Shown: positions 17,447 to 26,067 of the stretch, piece by piece
Position numbering within the stretch: the stretch's first letter is position 1
How the letters are laid out: each line of letters opens with the position of its first letter
Assembly: GCA_934247225.1 (NCBI GenBank)
Contig: CAKQJE010000028.1
Span: 1 to 27,498 of the forward strand
Direction of reading: 5' to 3'
DNA length: 27,498 nucleotides
From: an uncultured Clostridia bacterium
GTDB taxonomy: Bacteria > Bacillota > Clostridia > Christensenellales > Borkfalkiaceae
Notes under the pieces: generated by a model
What the model was told of the DNA's origin: nothing
Database searches by the model: none
Seen by the model: only the letters and a program-made list of their open reading frames with translations
Position numbers and translations under genes: made by a program

Positions 17447-19267
17447 ATGGAAGACTATAGATTTTCAATCCCCGGAGAACTGAAAGTTTACGGCTACAGC
17501 CGAGATTTAACGGAATATGTAACGAAAAAACAATTGACGGACGAAGAATTATGGAGATTGTTTGTCAATCAGTACAGAATACATTCCGATAAAAACGGCG
17601 AATGGAAAGGCGAATTTTGGGGTAAAACAATGCGCGGCGCGAGCCTTACTTATATGTCCGACAAAAACGAGCGGTTATATAAAGTTCTGGCAGGAACCAT
17701 CGAGGATATGCTTTCCGTGCAGGAAAAATCGGGGCGCATATCCACATATGCGGAAGATTTCGAGTTCAACGGCTGGGACATGTGGTGCAGAAAGTACGTT
17801 ATGCTCGGAATGTTGTATTTCCTTTCGATCTGCAAAAGTAAAAGCCTTGAAAAGCGGGTGGTAAACTCGCTGAAACGGCAGGCTGATTATATCATAGCCC
17901 ATATAGGCGAGGGAGAAGGGAAAAAGAGTATTTTCAATACATCGACATTGTACGGAGCAATGAATTCCTGCTCGATTTTAGAGGCGTTCGTCAAACTTTA
18001 CGGCATAACGAAGGAGCAGAGGTATCTCGATTTTTCGACGTATATCGTAAACGGAGGTTTCAGTAAAAATCTTAATCTCGTCGAGGAGTGTCTGAACAAG
18101 CGGAAATATCCCTATCAGTTCGGTGACGTCAAGGCGTACGAAATGATGAGTTGCTTTGAGGGCTTGACTGAATATTACAAGTACGTAAAGGACGAAAAGT
18201 ATTTGCGGGCGGCTGAGAATTTCGTTGAAATGCTCGTAAAAACCGATTACACGATAATAGGCTGTTGCGGCTGTTCGACAGAAATGCTCGATAATTCGTC
18301 GGTAACGCAAACGAATTACAGCGACGATATTATGCAGGAAACCTGCGTAACCGTAACGTTTATCAAATTATGCGCCAAACTGTTTTTGCTTACGGGTAAG
18401 CCACGATATATGGATTATATCGAGCGTTCCTCGTATAACGCTTTATACGGCGCGGTGAACGATACCGAACAGACGATGAAGCGAACCGACGGCGACGTAT
18501 GGGTCGAGGACGGCTGTTATCAGGTGGAACACGAATCCTATCCGTTCGACAGTTACAGTCCGCTCGTTTATAGCCGCAGAGGTAAAAAAGTCGGAGGGTT
18601 TATGGTTATGCAGGACGGCAGATCGTACGGTTGTTGCGCCTGTATAGGAAGCGCGGGGCTGGCGGTTGCAAATCTCGCCTCGATTTCCGTTTATGGCGGC
18701 GGGTTTTCGATAAACTTGTATAATTCGTTTTCTTTCAGGTCGGATTATGACGGCGCGCCGATAAAAATTGTCTGCAATGCCGACGTTTACACTAAAAATA
18801 AAGCAAAAATCAGGGTAAACGGCGGCGGAAAGGAATTTGCGATAAAGCTGCGAATCCCCGAATGGATGGAAAAATACGAGTTGAAAATCGACGGAGAAAA
18901 AATCGATGCAAAGCGCGACGACGGGTATGTTTCCGTTAAAAGGGAATGGAGCGAAAACGTTATAGAACTTACATATTCCGCGCGCGTAAAAGAGCACGTT
19001 TTAAACGGTAAAATTGCGTTTACGAAAGGACCGATCGTCCTTGCGAGAGACGCTCGTTTCGGAGATATAACAAAGCCTGTTCCGACGGAAAAAAGAAATA
19101 TAGTCAAGGCGAAACGCATAAAAAACGACAAATTCAAAAATAACGTCACTTACGAGATAAGCGTCGGAAACGAACGTTTTTTAGTTTGCGATTATTCGTC
19201 TGCGGGTAAAGACTATGACGACGAAAACAGTTGCGTTACTGTTTGGCAAAATATAAAAAATCAATAA
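17447..19267 (+). CDS. GH127-type beta-L-arabinofuranosidase (DUF1680 family)
   Basis: This is a 606-residue enzyme without a signal peptide, so it is predicted to be cytoplasmic. The fold is the GH127 (alpha/alpha)6 barrel followed by beta-sandwich domains. The zinc/thiolate site known from HypBA1 is recognisable: E298-T-C300 and C396-C397, of which C396 would be the nucleophile. E279 is a plausible acid/base. The usual CCPPN motif is replaced by CCACIG, so the protein may belong to a divergent subgroup. The family releases terminal beta-L-arabinofuranose; one relative is active on aceric acid of rhamnogalacturonan II, so exact specificity is open. No Shine-Dalgarno sequence precedes the ATG, unlike the genes on both sides. 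It would act on imported oligosaccharides. Confidence 0.87.
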   Translation: MEDYRFSIPGELKVYGYSRDLTEYVTKKQLTDEELWRLFVNQYRIHSDKNGEWKGEFWGKTMRGASLTYMSDKNERLYKVLAGTIEDMLSVQEKSGRISTYAEDFEFNGWDMWCRKYVMLGMLYFLSICKSKSLEKRVVNSLKRQADYIIAHIGEGEGKKSIFNTSTLYGAMNSCSILEAFVKLYGITKEQRYLDFSTYIVNGGFSKNLNLVEECLNKRKYPYQFGDVKAYEMMSCFEGLTEYYKYVKDEKYLRAAENFVEMLVKTDYTIIGCCGCSTEMLDNSSVTQTNYSDDIMQETCVTVTFIKLCAKLFLLTGKPRYMDYIERSSYNALYGAVNDTEQTMKRTDGDVWVEDGCYQVEHESYPFDSYSPLVYSRRGKKVGGFMVMQDGRSYGCCACIGSAGLAVANLASISVYGGGFSINLYNSFSFRSDYDGAPIKIVCNADVYTKNKAKIRVNGGGKEFAIKLRIPEWMEKYELKIDGEKIDAKRDDGYVSVKREWSENVIELTYSARVKEHVLNGKIAFTKGPIVLARDARFGDITKPVPTEKRNIVKAKRIKNDKFKNNVTYEISVGNERFLVCDYSSAGKDYDDENSCVTVWQNIKNQ

Positions 19268-19286
19268 ATGATTAACGGAGGGAAAA

Positions 19287-22200
19287 ATGAGAAAACTTGT
19301 TATAATGCTTCTTGCGTTGTCGACGGCTGTTTTATGCGCGCTTTCGTTTGCTTCGTGCTTCGGCGAAATGCCGAACAACTGCGAACATACCGGCGGAACG
19401 GCGACCTGCAATCAAAAAGCAATTTGCGAAAAATGCGGTGAAAAATACGGGGATTTAAACCCGTCAAATCACGCAAGTACGGAATTTACTTTCGTTTCCA
19501 ACGGAAACGGAACGCACAAAAAGATTTATAAATGTTGCGAAGCCGTTGCGGCAGACGGCGAAGCTTGCTCGGGCGGAGAAGCAACCTGCGAAGCAAAGGC
19601 GATTTGTTCGTCCTGCAAACAGCCTTACGGCGACAAGAACGCCGAAAATCACGCCAGCGAAGACGTCGAATACATATCCAAAGGCAACGGCAAACACGAT
19701 ATAGTTTACGCTTGCTGTAAAGAGGTGAAAACGGCGGACGTTAAATGTACGGGCGGAGAAGCGACCGTGTGCGGAAACAGAAACGTTTGCGAGTTCTGCG
19801 GAGCCGAATACGGCAAGCAGCTCGCTCATTCATGGGCAACCGAATTCGAGTCGGACGGAACGCAGCATTGGCATAAATGTACGAGAAACGGTTGCACCGC
19901 TACAAGCGACAAAGAGAACTGTTCGAGCGAGGACAGTGTGGCAACCTGTATTGCTAAGGCTGTTTGCGATACCTGCAATAAGCCTTACGGCGACAAAAAC
20001 ATGCAGAATCACGCAAGCGAGGACGTCGAGTATAAATCCAAAGGCAACGATAAGCACGATATAGTTTACGCTTGCTGTAAAGAGGTGAAAACGGCGGACG
20101 TTAAATGTACGGGCGGAGAAGCGACCGTGTGCGGAAACAGAAACGTTTGCGAGTTCTGCGGAGCCGAATACGACGAGCCGCTCGCTCATTTATGGGCAGA
20201 CGAATTCGAGTCGGACGGAACGCAGCATTGGCATAAATGTACGAGAGAGGGTTGCACCGCTACAAGCGAAAAAGTGAAATGTTCGAGCGAGAACAGCGTG
20301 GCAACCTGTGTAGATAGGGCTGTTTGCGATACCTGCAATAAGCCTTACGGCGAGATAGACTCCGATAATCACGATTTTGAAAATCACGCTGCAAAATCGG
20401 CAACATGCGAAAATATCGGCTGGAACGAATACAGAACGTGCAAACGCAATTGCGGTTATACCGAATATAAAGAACTTCCCGCACTCGGACACGACTATTC
20501 CAAAGAATGGATGACCGACGAAACTCAGCATTGGCACGCATGCTCGCGTTGTGAAAGTAAAAGCGAACTTGCAAACCATGCTTTGGCAAGTTTTGTCAGC
20601 GGCGAAACCAAAGATACGGGGCTTTGCTCCTGCGGATACGAAACGGGAGACGTTTTCGAAAAAGTCGTAACGGCGAAAAGACAGGATATTATCCTTTCGT
20701 CTGCCGAAAATGCGCTTAGCTTAGAAGGCGTTTCCGAATACGAGAACGTGATAAGCATAACTTACGATGACTTGTCGTTCGGAACCGCGCTTAACGCTCT
20801 TGTTATTCCCGAAGGCATAGGGGATAAAGAACACGGCGAACAAAATCTTATCGTAACGGTAGAAAAAGACGGTTTCGAGCATGTTATAACCGTACCCGTA
20901 ACGATTGTCGACGCTGTTTTGACGGCGGAAAATCTGAAAGAAAACATTCAGAGCAACGATGCAACAAAAGTTTTAAATGAGGGTAAATATTTTATACTGA
21001 CCGACAATATCGACGCGAGCGACATCGATTGGAAGGCGAGCGCGAATTGGGGTAATGAAAAGGACGAGGACGAAAAAGCGATTGAGACCGGATTTAAAGG
21101 CTCGCTTGACGGCAGGGGTTTCACCGTTGAAAACCTCAATATCGCAAGCGGAGTTCCGGGGATATTCAACTATACGAACAACGCCGCTGTAAAGAATATA
21201 AACTTTACCGTAGCGAATTTTGTTCCTCAGGGGAACCTATCGGTATTCGGAGTCATAACGAAGGTAACGATTTTTGAAAACGTAACGATAACTTTCAATT
21301 GCGTGTTCACCGCGACTAAGGGAGGTATTCTTTCGGGTAACAACGCTGTCAACAACACTTACAGAAACGTAACGGTCATGGCAGAAGGCAGCGAAATATA
21401 TTATCTTGTATGCGGTGCGATTTGGGGTAAAGATTGTTCATATACCGACGTAAACGTATATGCCGACAAAGTTAATTATCTTTACGGAACCGAAACCGCA
21501 AAAGACGGGATAACCGTTAAAGAAACCGTAAAAATCGACCTGACGGAAAATCAGGATATCGTAATGACCGACGAGACTTATTCGCTTGATTTGGGCGACG
21601 AGTTGAACGGTCTTACCATAACTTCTATCGTTTGCGACGGCGAAAATCTGGGAACGGATATAAGCAATCTCGATTTAACGGCGTTCAAGACCGATTACGC
21701 CAAACACGGCGAAAAGACAATTATTGTCAAAGGCGTGAAAGACGATTCGCGCGTAAGAATAAGCGTTCCCGTAACTCTTGTTACAATGATGGTAACCACG
21801 GTTAATGATTTAAGAACGATAACCAGAACGGCTACCGATACTGAGGCAAATGCAATATTCGGATATTACAAAATGGCTAACGATATCAATTGTAACGGTG
21901 ATCCTGACTGGCAAGGGTTTTATAACAATGCAGGATTCGACATCGGAAAGGATACGAACGGATTCCGCGGAACTTTGAATGGCAACGGATATACGATAAC
22001 GGGCAAATGTCATTCACACGGTTTGTTCAGAGTTATCGGAAAAGGCGCGGTTATTAAAAATATAACGTTCGTATCCGTTCAATGGACTGCTTATGCATCG
22101 GGCGGGTTGTTCAGTTATGCCGCATTCGGCGCTACATTCGATAATGTCAACGTTATAATGAAATCAAACGACGGAAGCACGCCGAAAGACGGAGCATTGC

Positions 22201-22442
22201 TTTTTTCGAGTAGTTGCAGCGGAAATACGTTCAACAAATTAACTGTTAAAGTGTATAGCGATGACGGGCAGACTCTTGCGGAAAACATACCTACCGTATT
22301 CGGCGCTTGGCTGTACAACAATAATTATACCGATGTAAAGGTTTACTGCAAATCTTACGTAAAACTTGCCACGGACGGTAAAAATGCCGACGTGGCGGAA
22401 ATCGAAAACGTGACTGTATATAATACGGAAACCGAAGAATAA
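19287..22442 (+). CDS. Cys-rich repeat lipoprotein carrying two composite modules
   Basis: This 1051-residue lipoprotein has a signal ending SFASC (Cys 24). Residues about 41-355 contain six copies of C-x5-C-x2-C-x3-Y-[GD], interspersed with CC pairs and HWHKC segments. Such runs occur in exported proteins of gut Firmicutes, and the paired thiols suggest disulphide or metal-stabilised units. A 120-residue block is duplicated in tandem. After a shorter Cys-containing stretch (to about 450), two composite modules follow, starting near residues 457 and 745. They have the same DLG/NL/KHG signature and GF-x-G-[ST]-L-[DN]-G-[RN]-G, VKNINFTV and FENVTI elements as the operon's first gene. No catalytic motif was seen. 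It has a strong GGAGGG site. It is probably a glycan-binding or adhesive surface protein. Confidence 0.8.
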   Translation: MRKLVIMLLALSTAVLCALSFASCFGEMPNNCEHTGGTATCNQKAICEKCGEKYGDLNPSNHASTEFTFVSNGNGTHKKIYKCCEAVAADGEACSGGEATCEAKAICSSCKQPYGDKNAENHASEDVEYISKGNGKHDIVYACCKEVKTADVKCTGGEATVCGNRNVCEFCGAEYGKQLAHSWATEFESDGTQHWHKCTRNGCTATSDKENCSSEDSVATCIAKAVCDTCNKPYGDKNMQNHASEDVEYKSKGNDKHDIVYACCKEVKTADVKCTGGEATVCGNRNVCEFCGAEYDEPLAHLWADEFESDGTQHWHKCTREGCTATSEKVKCSSENSVATCVDRAVCDTCNKPYGEIDSDNHDFENHAAKSATCENIGWNEYRTCKRNCGYTEYKELPALGHDYSKEWMTDETQHWHACSRCESKSELANHALASFVSGETKDTGLCSCGYETGDVFEKVVTAKRQDIILSSAENALSLEGVSEYENVISITYDDLSFGTALNALVIPEGIGDKEHGEQNLIVTVEKDGFEHVITVPVTIVDAVLTAENLKENIQSNDATKVLNEGKYFILTDNIDASDIDWKASANWGNEKDEDEKAIETGFKGSLDGRGFTVENLNIASGVPGIFNYTNNAAVKNINFTVANFVPQGNLSVFGVITKVTIFENVTITFNCVFTATKGGILSGNNAVNNTYRNVTVMAEGSEIYYLVCGAIWGKDCSYTDVNVYADKVNYLYGTETAKDGITVKETVKIDLTENQDIVMTDETYSLDLGDELNGLTITSIVCDGENLGTDISNLDLTAFKTDYAKHGEKTIIVKGVKDDSRVRISVPVTLVTMMVTTVNDLRTITRTATDTEANAIFGYYKMANDINCNGDPDWQGFYNNAGFDIGKDTNGFRGTLNGNGYTITGKCHSHGLFRVIGKGAVIKNITFVSVQWTAYASGGLFSYAAFGATFDNVNVIMKSNDGSTPKDGALLFSSSCSGNTFNKLTVKVYSDDGQTLAENIPTVFGAWLYNNNYTDVKVYCKSYVKLATDGKNADVAEIENVTVYNTETEE
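19575..20294 (+). repeat. Tandem 360-bp duplication in the Cys-rich repeat region
   Basis: Two units of about 360 bp (120 codons) lie head to tail, followed by a partial third. The segment 19695-19812 is identical to 20055-20172 over 118 nt, including synonymous positions, and the flanks are strongly similar. Exact spacing of 360 keeps the reading frame. The identity suggests recent duplication or ongoing conversion, so copy number could vary between strains. Confidence 0.95.
21188..21231. repeat. 44-nt sequence identical to 5099-5142 (copy 2)
   Basis: This is the second copy of the identical run, in the first composite module of the Cys-rich lipoprotein, in the same orientation and reading frame as the copy in the phosphatase protein. 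It marks the pair of modules most recently related across the locus. Confidence 0.9.
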
Positions 22443-22457
22443 TTAAAATTTATGACG

Positions 22458-22488
22458 TATGCCCCATGGGAATCTCTCGTGGGGCATA
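22458..22488 (+). terminator. 14-bp hairpin before the GH95 gene, attenuator or terminator-like
   Basis: The stem pairs 22458-22471 with 22475-22488 around a 3-nt loop, with two T-G/G-T pairs and a GC-rich core (GCCCC with GGGGC). It is followed by TTAAAAATATAA rather than a clean T-run, so termination would be partial at best. It lies in the longest gap but one of the operon and could stabilise the upstream message or reduce expression of the last three genes. Its presence argues that translation of the next gene begins after it. Confidence 0.6.
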
Positions 22489-22502
22489 TTAAAAATATAA
22501 CG

Positions 22503-25100
22503 ATGAAAGATTTAAAATTAAAATACTATTCTCCCGCCGAAGATTCTTTGGAAGGCTGGGAAAAATATTCGTTTCCGATAGGCAACGGCTATGCGGGCGC
22601 AAGCGTTTTCGGCGGAGTCGAAAAAGAAAGATTACAGATAACGACCAATGTTTTCGCAAATACGTTCGACAACGGCGGCGTTTCCGATTTTGCGGAAATA
22701 TATATTTGCTCCGACGTAAAAGAGTATAAAAATTATATCAGGGAGCTTGATATCGTAAACGGTATCGCGAGTTCGGAATTTACATGCGAAAATACAAACG
22801 TTAAAAGGACGGCTTTTTATAATTACCCCGATAACGTTTTGGTATATAAAATAACTTCTGATAAAAAATACGATTTTTCCGTTCGGTTCGTTATTCCTTT
22901 TTTGGGTGCGAGACCGACAGAAGAGGGCGGAAGAACGGGAAAGATTTTCGGCGAAAAAGATTGTCTCGTTATGCAAGGAAGCCTTCCGTTAAGAGACTTG
23001 CTTTTCGAGGGCAGAATTGCCGTTCTGACCGACGGCGAGGCAAAATACGATGGAGACGTTGTTTCGGTCAAAAACAGCCGCGAAAGCGTTATTCTGTTTG
23101 TTTTCGGCACTTCTTATCTGCTTTGCGAGGAAACTTTTAAAAAGGGCGTCAATAAAGCGCTCGGGGAAAATCCGCACGATAAAGTCGTTAATTTAATGCA
23201 AAAAGCGGTAAACCTCGGTTACGATAAGCTTTACGAAAACCATATAAGCGATTTTGCCGCAAAAATGAAAAGGGTAGAGTTCGATTTAAACGGCAAATCG
23301 GATGACAGGTCAACCGAGGAATTATTGCAATCGAACAGACAAGGCAATTTCGAGCCGTATCTCGAAGAGTTATACTATCAATACGGCAGATATCTGCTTC
23401 TTTCGTCGTCGAGAAAGGGTACGCCGCCGTCGTCTTTGCAAGGCGTTTGGACGGCTTACGACAAGTCTCCATGGGGCAGCGGTTTCTGGCATAATATAAA
23501 TATTCAGATGAATTATTGGCTTGCTTTCAGTGCGAATATCGCCGAAACCTTCGAGGCTTACGTCGATTTCAACAAGGCATATATGGCAAGCGCGAAAGAG
23601 AACGCCAAAGAATGGATAAGCTACACGAACCCCGAAAATTACGCGGAAGATTGCGGTTGGATAATCGCCACAGGCGCGTTTTGTTACGAGGTGGAAGGGT
23701 TTAATCCGAACACTCACTCGGGACCGGGCACAGGCGCGCTTACGACGAAGCTGTTTTGGGATTATTATGATTTTACGAGAGACGAAAACGTTTTGAAAAA
23801 CGACATTTATCCCGTAATTCACGGAATGAGCAGGTTTTTGACGAAATGCGTGAGAAAATACGAGGACGGCAGATATTTATGCAGTTTCTCGGCCTCTCCC
23901 GAGCAGATTTTGTCGGGTTGGTGGGTGGACGAGCATAAATATCAGCAATATATACAAACGGTAGGCTGTTCGTTCGACCAGCAGATGATATATGAAAATG
24001 TTAGAGACGATTTGGAGTGTTCTGCTGTTTTGGGCGTAAGCGACGATTTAACCGAAAAGGAAAACGAACAAATTGGTTTCTATGACTCGATAAGAATAGG
24101 TTACAACGGACAAATCAAAGAGTACGACGAAGAGCATTTTTACGGCGAATACGGCGAAGCGAAACACAGACATTTGTCTCAACTCGTGGCGTTGATGCCG
24201 GGGAGAACGATAACGAGAAATACTCCGCGCTGGCTCGATTCGGCAAAACTCACGCTCGAAAAGCGAGGGGATAAGTCAACGGGTTGGGCGCTCGCTCACA
24301 GGCTTTGCTCATGGGCGAGGGTCGGCGACGGAAATCACGCGTATTCTCTGTTGCAGGAGTTATTGAAAAACAAAACGCATCCGAATTTATGGGACGTGCA
24401 CCCTCCGTTTCAGATCGACGGAAATTTCGGCGCGGTTGCGGGTATGACAGAAATGATCGTTCAGAGCCACGACGGGGCTATAACACTTCTTCCGACGATT
24501 CCCGAAAGGTGGAAAGATTTACGGGTTAAAGGCTTGAAAGCTCGCGGAAACTTTACGATAGATATTTCGTATAAGGACGGAGTAATCGATTTTGCGGAGA
24601 TAAAATCATGCGTCGGCGGAAAGGCGTATATACGATGCGAAGAATTTTTTAACGTCGAAGTCCTGTCGGACGGCAGACGTATTGCGTATTCCGCAAACGA
24701 TGATACAATCGGTTTCGATACGGAAATCGACAAGTCGTACAGGATTACGGGATTTAAACGCGCGGAACGTCTGCCGATAGTCTGCAATTTGAACGCCGCG
24801 TGGGAAAAGGACGGGGTGGCTTTATCGTGGGAAGAAAACGGTTTAAAATACGCCGTTTACCGGGGAAAAGACAACGAAAAAGACTATCGTCTTATAGGAG
24901 TTACGAGCGAGGGGCGGTTTACCGATAAAGAGTATAACGAGAACGCCAAGGCTTTGTTGACGTACAAAGTCGTTGCTTATCGGGGCGGAAAACATAGCAG
25001 CCGTATGCAGGGAGCGATAGCTGTCGTAAACCCCGCAACCGAACTCGAAAAAGAAAGATATAAATTAAAATTTCGTATGAACAATATTAACTTGGAGTAG
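22503..25100 (+). CDS. GH95-type alpha-L-fucosidase / alpha-L-galactosidase with C-terminal FN3-like domain
   Basis: This is an 865-residue cytoplasmic enzyme from this start. GH95 inverting enzymes use an Asn pair, Glu and Asp. Here N331 and N333 (WHNINIQMNYW), E467 (SASPEQ) and D639 (HPPFQIDGNFG) match those of Bifidobacterium AfcA in order and approximate spacing. The N-terminus (YYSPAEDSLEGWEKYSFPIGNGYAGASVFGG, split over a domain start) is the usual beginning of the family. An upstream in-frame ATG at 22452 would add 17 residues encoded by the hairpin and is disfavoured. Residues about 755-840 resemble FN3. No Shine-Dalgarno site is visible. The family includes alpha-1,2-L-fucosidases and alpha-L-galactosidases, and I cannot tell which applies. 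Confidence 0.88.
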   Translation: MKDLKLKYYSPAEDSLEGWEKYSFPIGNGYAGASVFGGVEKERLQITTNVFANTFDNGGVSDFAEIYICSDVKEYKNYIRELDIVNGIASSEFTCENTNVKRTAFYNYPDNVLVYKITSDKKYDFSVRFVIPFLGARPTEEGGRTGKIFGEKDCLVMQGSLPLRDLLFEGRIAVLTDGEAKYDGDVVSVKNSRESVILFVFGTSYLLCEETFKKGVNKALGENPHDKVVNLMQKAVNLGYDKLYENHISDFAAKMKRVEFDLNGKSDDRSTEELLQSNRQGNFEPYLEELYYQYGRYLLLSSSRKGTPPSSLQGVWTAYDKSPWGSGFWHNINIQMNYWLAFSANIAETFEAYVDFNKAYMASAKENAKEWISYTNPENYAEDCGWIIATGAFCYEVEGFNPNTHSGPGTGALTTKLFWDYYDFTRDENVLKNDIYPVIHGMSRFLTKCVRKYEDGRYLCSFSASPEQILSGWWVDEHKYQQYIQTVGCSFDQQMIYENVRDDLECSAVLGVSDDLTEKENEQIGFYDSIRIGYNGQIKEYDEEHFYGEYGEAKHRHLSQLVALMPGRTITRNTPRWLDSAKLTLEKRGDKSTGWALAHRLCSWARVGDGNHAYSLLQELLKNKTHPNLWDVHPPFQIDGNFGAVAGMTEMIVQSHDGAITLLPTIPERWKDLRVKGLKARGNFTIDISYKDGVIDFAEIKSCVGGKAYIRCEEFFNVEVLSDGRRIAYSANDDTIGFDTEIDKSYRITGFKRAERLPIVCNLNAAWEKDGVALSWEENGLKYAVYRGKDNEKDYRLIGVTSEGRFTDKEYNENAKALLTYKVVAYRGGKHSSRMQGAIAVVNPATELEKERYKLKFRMNNINLE

Positions 25101-25104
25101 GGCA

Positions 25105-26061
25105 ATGTTTTACGAAAATCAAACGATGAAAGAAATTTTGCAGGATAAAACGATTGAAACGGTAAAAGATTTGCTTTTTCCGCCAAACTTTTTCGATTGG
25201 ATTTACGAAGATAAAATTACGCCGAAAGTTTTATCTGAAAGTTTTAAAGGCGTCGGTAATTATGCAAAGCGGCTCGATTTTTTAAAAACACATATCGAAG
25301 CAGGCGATATAACGAGAGATAAAATATATTGTCCGTCAGAAATCAAAGGCGACGAGTCGAAAGAAAACGTACAGGTTCTGAAATATTTAAAATCGGGCAG
25401 TAAAAAAGTTGCGGTGATCATCCCCGGCGGCGGATACTCCGACGTGTGTTCTTACAGCGAGGGGTTTCCGATTGCTCAGGAAATGTGGGAAAGAGGATAT
25501 ATTTGTTTTGTATTGTATTATAGGGTTTTTCCGTACGCGTATATGCCGAATCCCATAGAGGACGTCGCGAGGGCGATTAAGTATATCATAGAAAATTATT
25601 CCGAACTGAACGTTGCCGACTACTTGCTTATGGGCTTTTCGGCGGGAGGTCATCTTGCCGGAATATGGGCTACGAGGCAGGGTTGTTTAAAATATAACTT
25701 GCCTAAGCCGAAATTTTTGTCTTTAACGTACCCCGTGATAGATTTGTCGCTTAAAAAAGGCGTTACGAGAGCAAATTGTCTGGGCGAAAACTGTTCGGAG
25801 GAAGAGGTGAAAAAATATTCCGTTTATACGAACGTAGACGAAAACTACCCCGAAACATATTTGTGGCAAGGCAAAAACGATCAGTGTATTTCTTTTGAAA
25901 ATTCCGTAATTATGGATAGGGTTCTGACCGAAAATAACGTAAAACATAAATACGTCGTTTACGACGATACTTGCCATGGTTTCGGAGTGGGAAAAGGAAC
26001 TTGCGCCGAAGGCTGGATAGACGATATGCTTAATTTTTTTAACGAAAACAATAAGGAGTAA
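25105..26061 (+). CDS. Alpha/beta-hydrolase fold esterase, carbohydrate esterase-like
   Basis: This 318-residue cytoplasmic protein has the BD-FAE/acetyl-xylan esterase-like arrangement. The oxyanion motif is PGGGY, the nucleophile elbow is GFSAGG with S179, D259 lies in GKNDQ and H291 in CHGFG. Spacing and order fit a Ser-Asp-His triad. The N-terminal 100 residues are an alpha-helical extension with no recognised domain. The ATG is 4 nt after the GH95 stop, with GGAG overlapping the end of that gene, so translational coupling is likely. It probably removes acetyl or acyl groups from imported oligosaccharides before GH1 or GH95 action. A peptidase-like or other esterase role cannot be excluded. 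Confidence 0.85.
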   Translation: MFYENQTMKEILQDKTIETVKDLLFPPNFFDWIYEDKITPKVLSESFKGVGNYAKRLDFLKTHIEAGDITRDKIYCPSEIKGDESKENVQVLKYLKSGSKKVAVIIPGGGYSDVCSYSEGFPIAQEMWERGYICFVLYYRVFPYAYMPNPIEDVARAIKYIIENYSELNVADYLLMGFSAGGHLAGIWATRQGCLKYNLPKPKFLSLTYPVIDLSLKKGVTRANCLGENCSEEEVKKYSVYTNVDENYPETYLWQGKNDQCISFENSVIMDRVLTENNVKHKYVVYDDTCHGFGVGKGTCAEGWIDDMLNFFNENNKE

Positions 26062-26067
26062 ACCGAT

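Noticed and set aside
19575..20294. CRISPR-like or noncoding repeat array
   Set aside because: The repeats are 360 bp, in frame and protein-coding, with no spacer structure.
22452..22502. Upstream ATG adding 17 residues to the GH95 enzyme
   Set aside because: The extra codons form a perfect hairpin, and the family N-terminus begins after 22503.
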